In this document: one piece after another, positions 40,001-43,000 of the stretch
How positions within the stretch are numbered: position 1 is the stretch's first letter
How the letters are laid out: each line of letters opens with the position of its first letter
From: Patiria pectinifera
Taxonomy: Eukaryota; Echinodermata; Asteroidea; Valvatida; Asterinidae
Assembly: GCA_029964075.1 (NCBI GenBank)
Contig: CM057144.1
Span: forward strand, 4,239,281-4,303,280
DNA length: 64,000 nucleotides
Direction: 5' to 3'
Translations under genes and position numbers: made by a program
The notes under the pieces: model-generated
Told to the model about the DNA's origin: nothing
What the model saw: the letters and a program-made list of their open reading frames with translations, nothing else
The model's database searches: none

Positions 40001-43000
40001 ACTGGACTTGTGAACCTTGTCCCTGAACTTGTGATTCATTGTGACTGGACTTGTGATTCCTTGCAACTAGACTAGAGATTCCTTGTGAATGGCCTTGTGA
40101 TTCCTTGTGACTAGATTTGTGATTACTTGTGACTGGACTTGTAATTCCTTGTGACTAGATTTGTGATTCTTTGTGACTTGACTTGTTATTCCCTGTGACT
40201 GGGCTTGTGATTTCTTGTGACTCCTTGTGACTGGACCTGTGATTCCTTGTGAGTGGACTTGTGACTCCTTGTGTCTGGACTTGTGATTGCTTGTAACTGG
40301 ACTTGAGATTCCCTGTGACTGGATTCGTGATAACTTGTGATTCCTTGTGACTGTACTTGTGATTACTTGTGACTAGACCTGTGATTATTTGTAACTAGAC
40401 TTGTGATTCCTTGTCACTGGGCTCGTGATTCCTTGTGACTGGACTTGTGATTTCTTTTGACACGACTTGTGATTACTTGTGACTGGGATTGTGATGGACA
40501 CAACTATAACACTGATGGGATTATGAGGCGGACTTCTTCACCAACAAAATAAAACTTCTGGCATTATAAAGCCAAAAAAACCTCTGGCATAAAAAAAAGT
40601 TCAACATTGTTCTGACTGTTTTGACAAAACATTCTTAGGGTAGAGTAAGCCTACCGTTACATCGTGGGGAGTAATAGCCAGAGTTACAGTTGGTGCACGT
40701 ATCTGGCTCACTGCACGTCCCTCCATTGGGACACCAGTTCTCATGGCCCCAACAAATGGCTGAAAAGAAAACAAGAAACTTCCAATGTAATGATATCAGG
40801 GACTTGGAGTGTCAATAGTTTGGAAAATAAGGACATCCCAACTGACTATTGGTGCCGTTCAAATCATTTATTGGATACTATCGGACAACACGTGGCGCTC
40901 TTCGTTTGTTGTAGTATATTAACCGCACAAGATTTTGCCAACAGAACAAGCCTGCTGATCAAAATGATTAATTGGGGCGGGAACGAACGACCCCCACTCT
41001 GAAGTCTCCTCTAACAATACCCCGGGATCGGATGAGCCCTCATTCTGTGCTTTGATTCGGGGTGATTCTTTTGCTGACACGGGCTCTAATTGCCGACTGA
41101 GAGAAATTATTGGGGGTGTCAAACCCCCATCCCCCACAACCCCTTCGATTGCCATGCCCCTGCATCCACCATTGACCACATTTGTACAAAATAAATTTTT
41201 GACCAAATAATGTTTGTGAATTTTCAGGGACTGACCTAGCTTTCAGGAAATGGGGGCCGATATGAACCAAAGTTTGTGGCACGCCCTGCAATTGGGGTCC
41301 TGCATCCTGCCCCCCCCCCCCGCCCCCTCCCCCTCTAAATCTATGATTCCCATTGGGTGAAGGTAATGTTTGGACGTAATAGAATCAACTTACCGGTATC
41401 ACAACCAGTTTGGCCAGTCACTGTTCCAGTCCATCCGTCGCAACAAAACCAGCAATCAACATCCCTACAGTATTGAAAGAAATGGGTCTACTTAGACCTA
41501 CATACATACATATTACAGACATGACAGGGGAAAAGAAACCTGTACACATGCTCAAATTTAACAATTTTCATTTACATGTACCTGTGGAACGTCACTATAC
41601 CGAACATCGCTATACCGAACATTCGGCTAAACCGAACATCGTCCTTGGCTCTTGATTTTTCTGTACAAAATGTACCAAATACTATTGTTGAAAAAATGTC
41701 AACAGAAGAGTGAAAAGTGGCTATTATTTCCCCAAGGAATAGAAGGGGAAAGCCACCCACTGCTGTAGGTACTGGTAGTAAGCTCACAATCTGTGTAATT
41801 ACATTATTACACAGATTAGGTAAAAGGGCGCCTTCTTTTGGTAGTGCACGGAGCTCATAGCCAGCTCTATGCTTGAAATTGTGGCGATCATGTAGTGTTG
41901 GGCCCGGTTCTAGTAATTAATGCTATAACTAACTATGAGGGTACAAAATCCACTTTAAAATTAGTTGGCGACATTCTCAATAACCCGATTTCACGAAACT
42001 CATCGTAACTTATGAGGCATCGCAGCGCTGCGACGCATCGTATCCCTACGAGTCCGACGCGTCGCTGCGATCCATTTCACAAAACACGTTGTAAGTGCGA
42101 CGCGTTGTATGTGTATTTATAGCACAATTCGGTGACTGTTTTATGTATTAAGTCAGCATACAGTAAATAGTCGTCTGGTATTCAACAAAGAGTCGTCGGA
42201 TCTCCGCTCGAAATTTGTTTAAAGGTGGGACAAAATGGCGGCCGTGCGATACAATTTTACAGGAAAACAAGCTCTCAGTGGACTGTGTAGCTCCTTTAAA
42301 ATTTCAACTGCAATATTCCAGGCCAATTCATAATTATTCAATGAATTTTTCTATTAACAACTTTACACACATTGCCTCGGTATTATAATCTCGTTTACGT
42401 GATGTTTATGGCACAAAACTGGCTAAAAACGGACTCTTCTAATTTTGCGATGACCACTAGACACGCGTAGCTTGCGACGTGTTTTAAGCCGTTGTCAAGG
42501 AACTTACGACGCGTTCAACACATCGCAACTGTCGTGAAATGGATGATACTACGCGTCGCAAGGTGCGACGTGTTACACGTCGTAACTCGAGTTGCGACAT
42601 GTCGCAGCGCTTCGTGAAATCGGGTGCTGGTATGCCATAGATAGAGGGCAGGGTTTTGATTTTTTGAGGAAAATTTGGGGGTAAAATGACGATGGCAGCA
42701 CGGCGACAACGGCGAAAAAGTTGGCGATCACCGCGCGATGTACCGTGAGCACGCAAGGTGCGCTGAATCGCAAGGCACAACAAACCGCGCAGGAAAATCG
42801 TGATTTCTACCCCAAGAATCTGTTCAAAATTGCAAAACGGGTGTCATAACTGAGAAAAGTCTACTTTTTATTGTAAAGGTGATTTTCAGCAATAAAAAAA
42901 CGTTTTTGACTCTAATTTGATCAAAACGAAACAGGGGCCCTACACCATGACCATCGCCCAACTGCCAATATTTCTCCAACCAACTCCAACCAAGTCCAAG

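Noticed and set aside
39740..40495. CRISPR-like direct repeat array
   Set aside because: Units are contiguous without unique spacers, and the genome is eukaryotic; a minisatellite fits.
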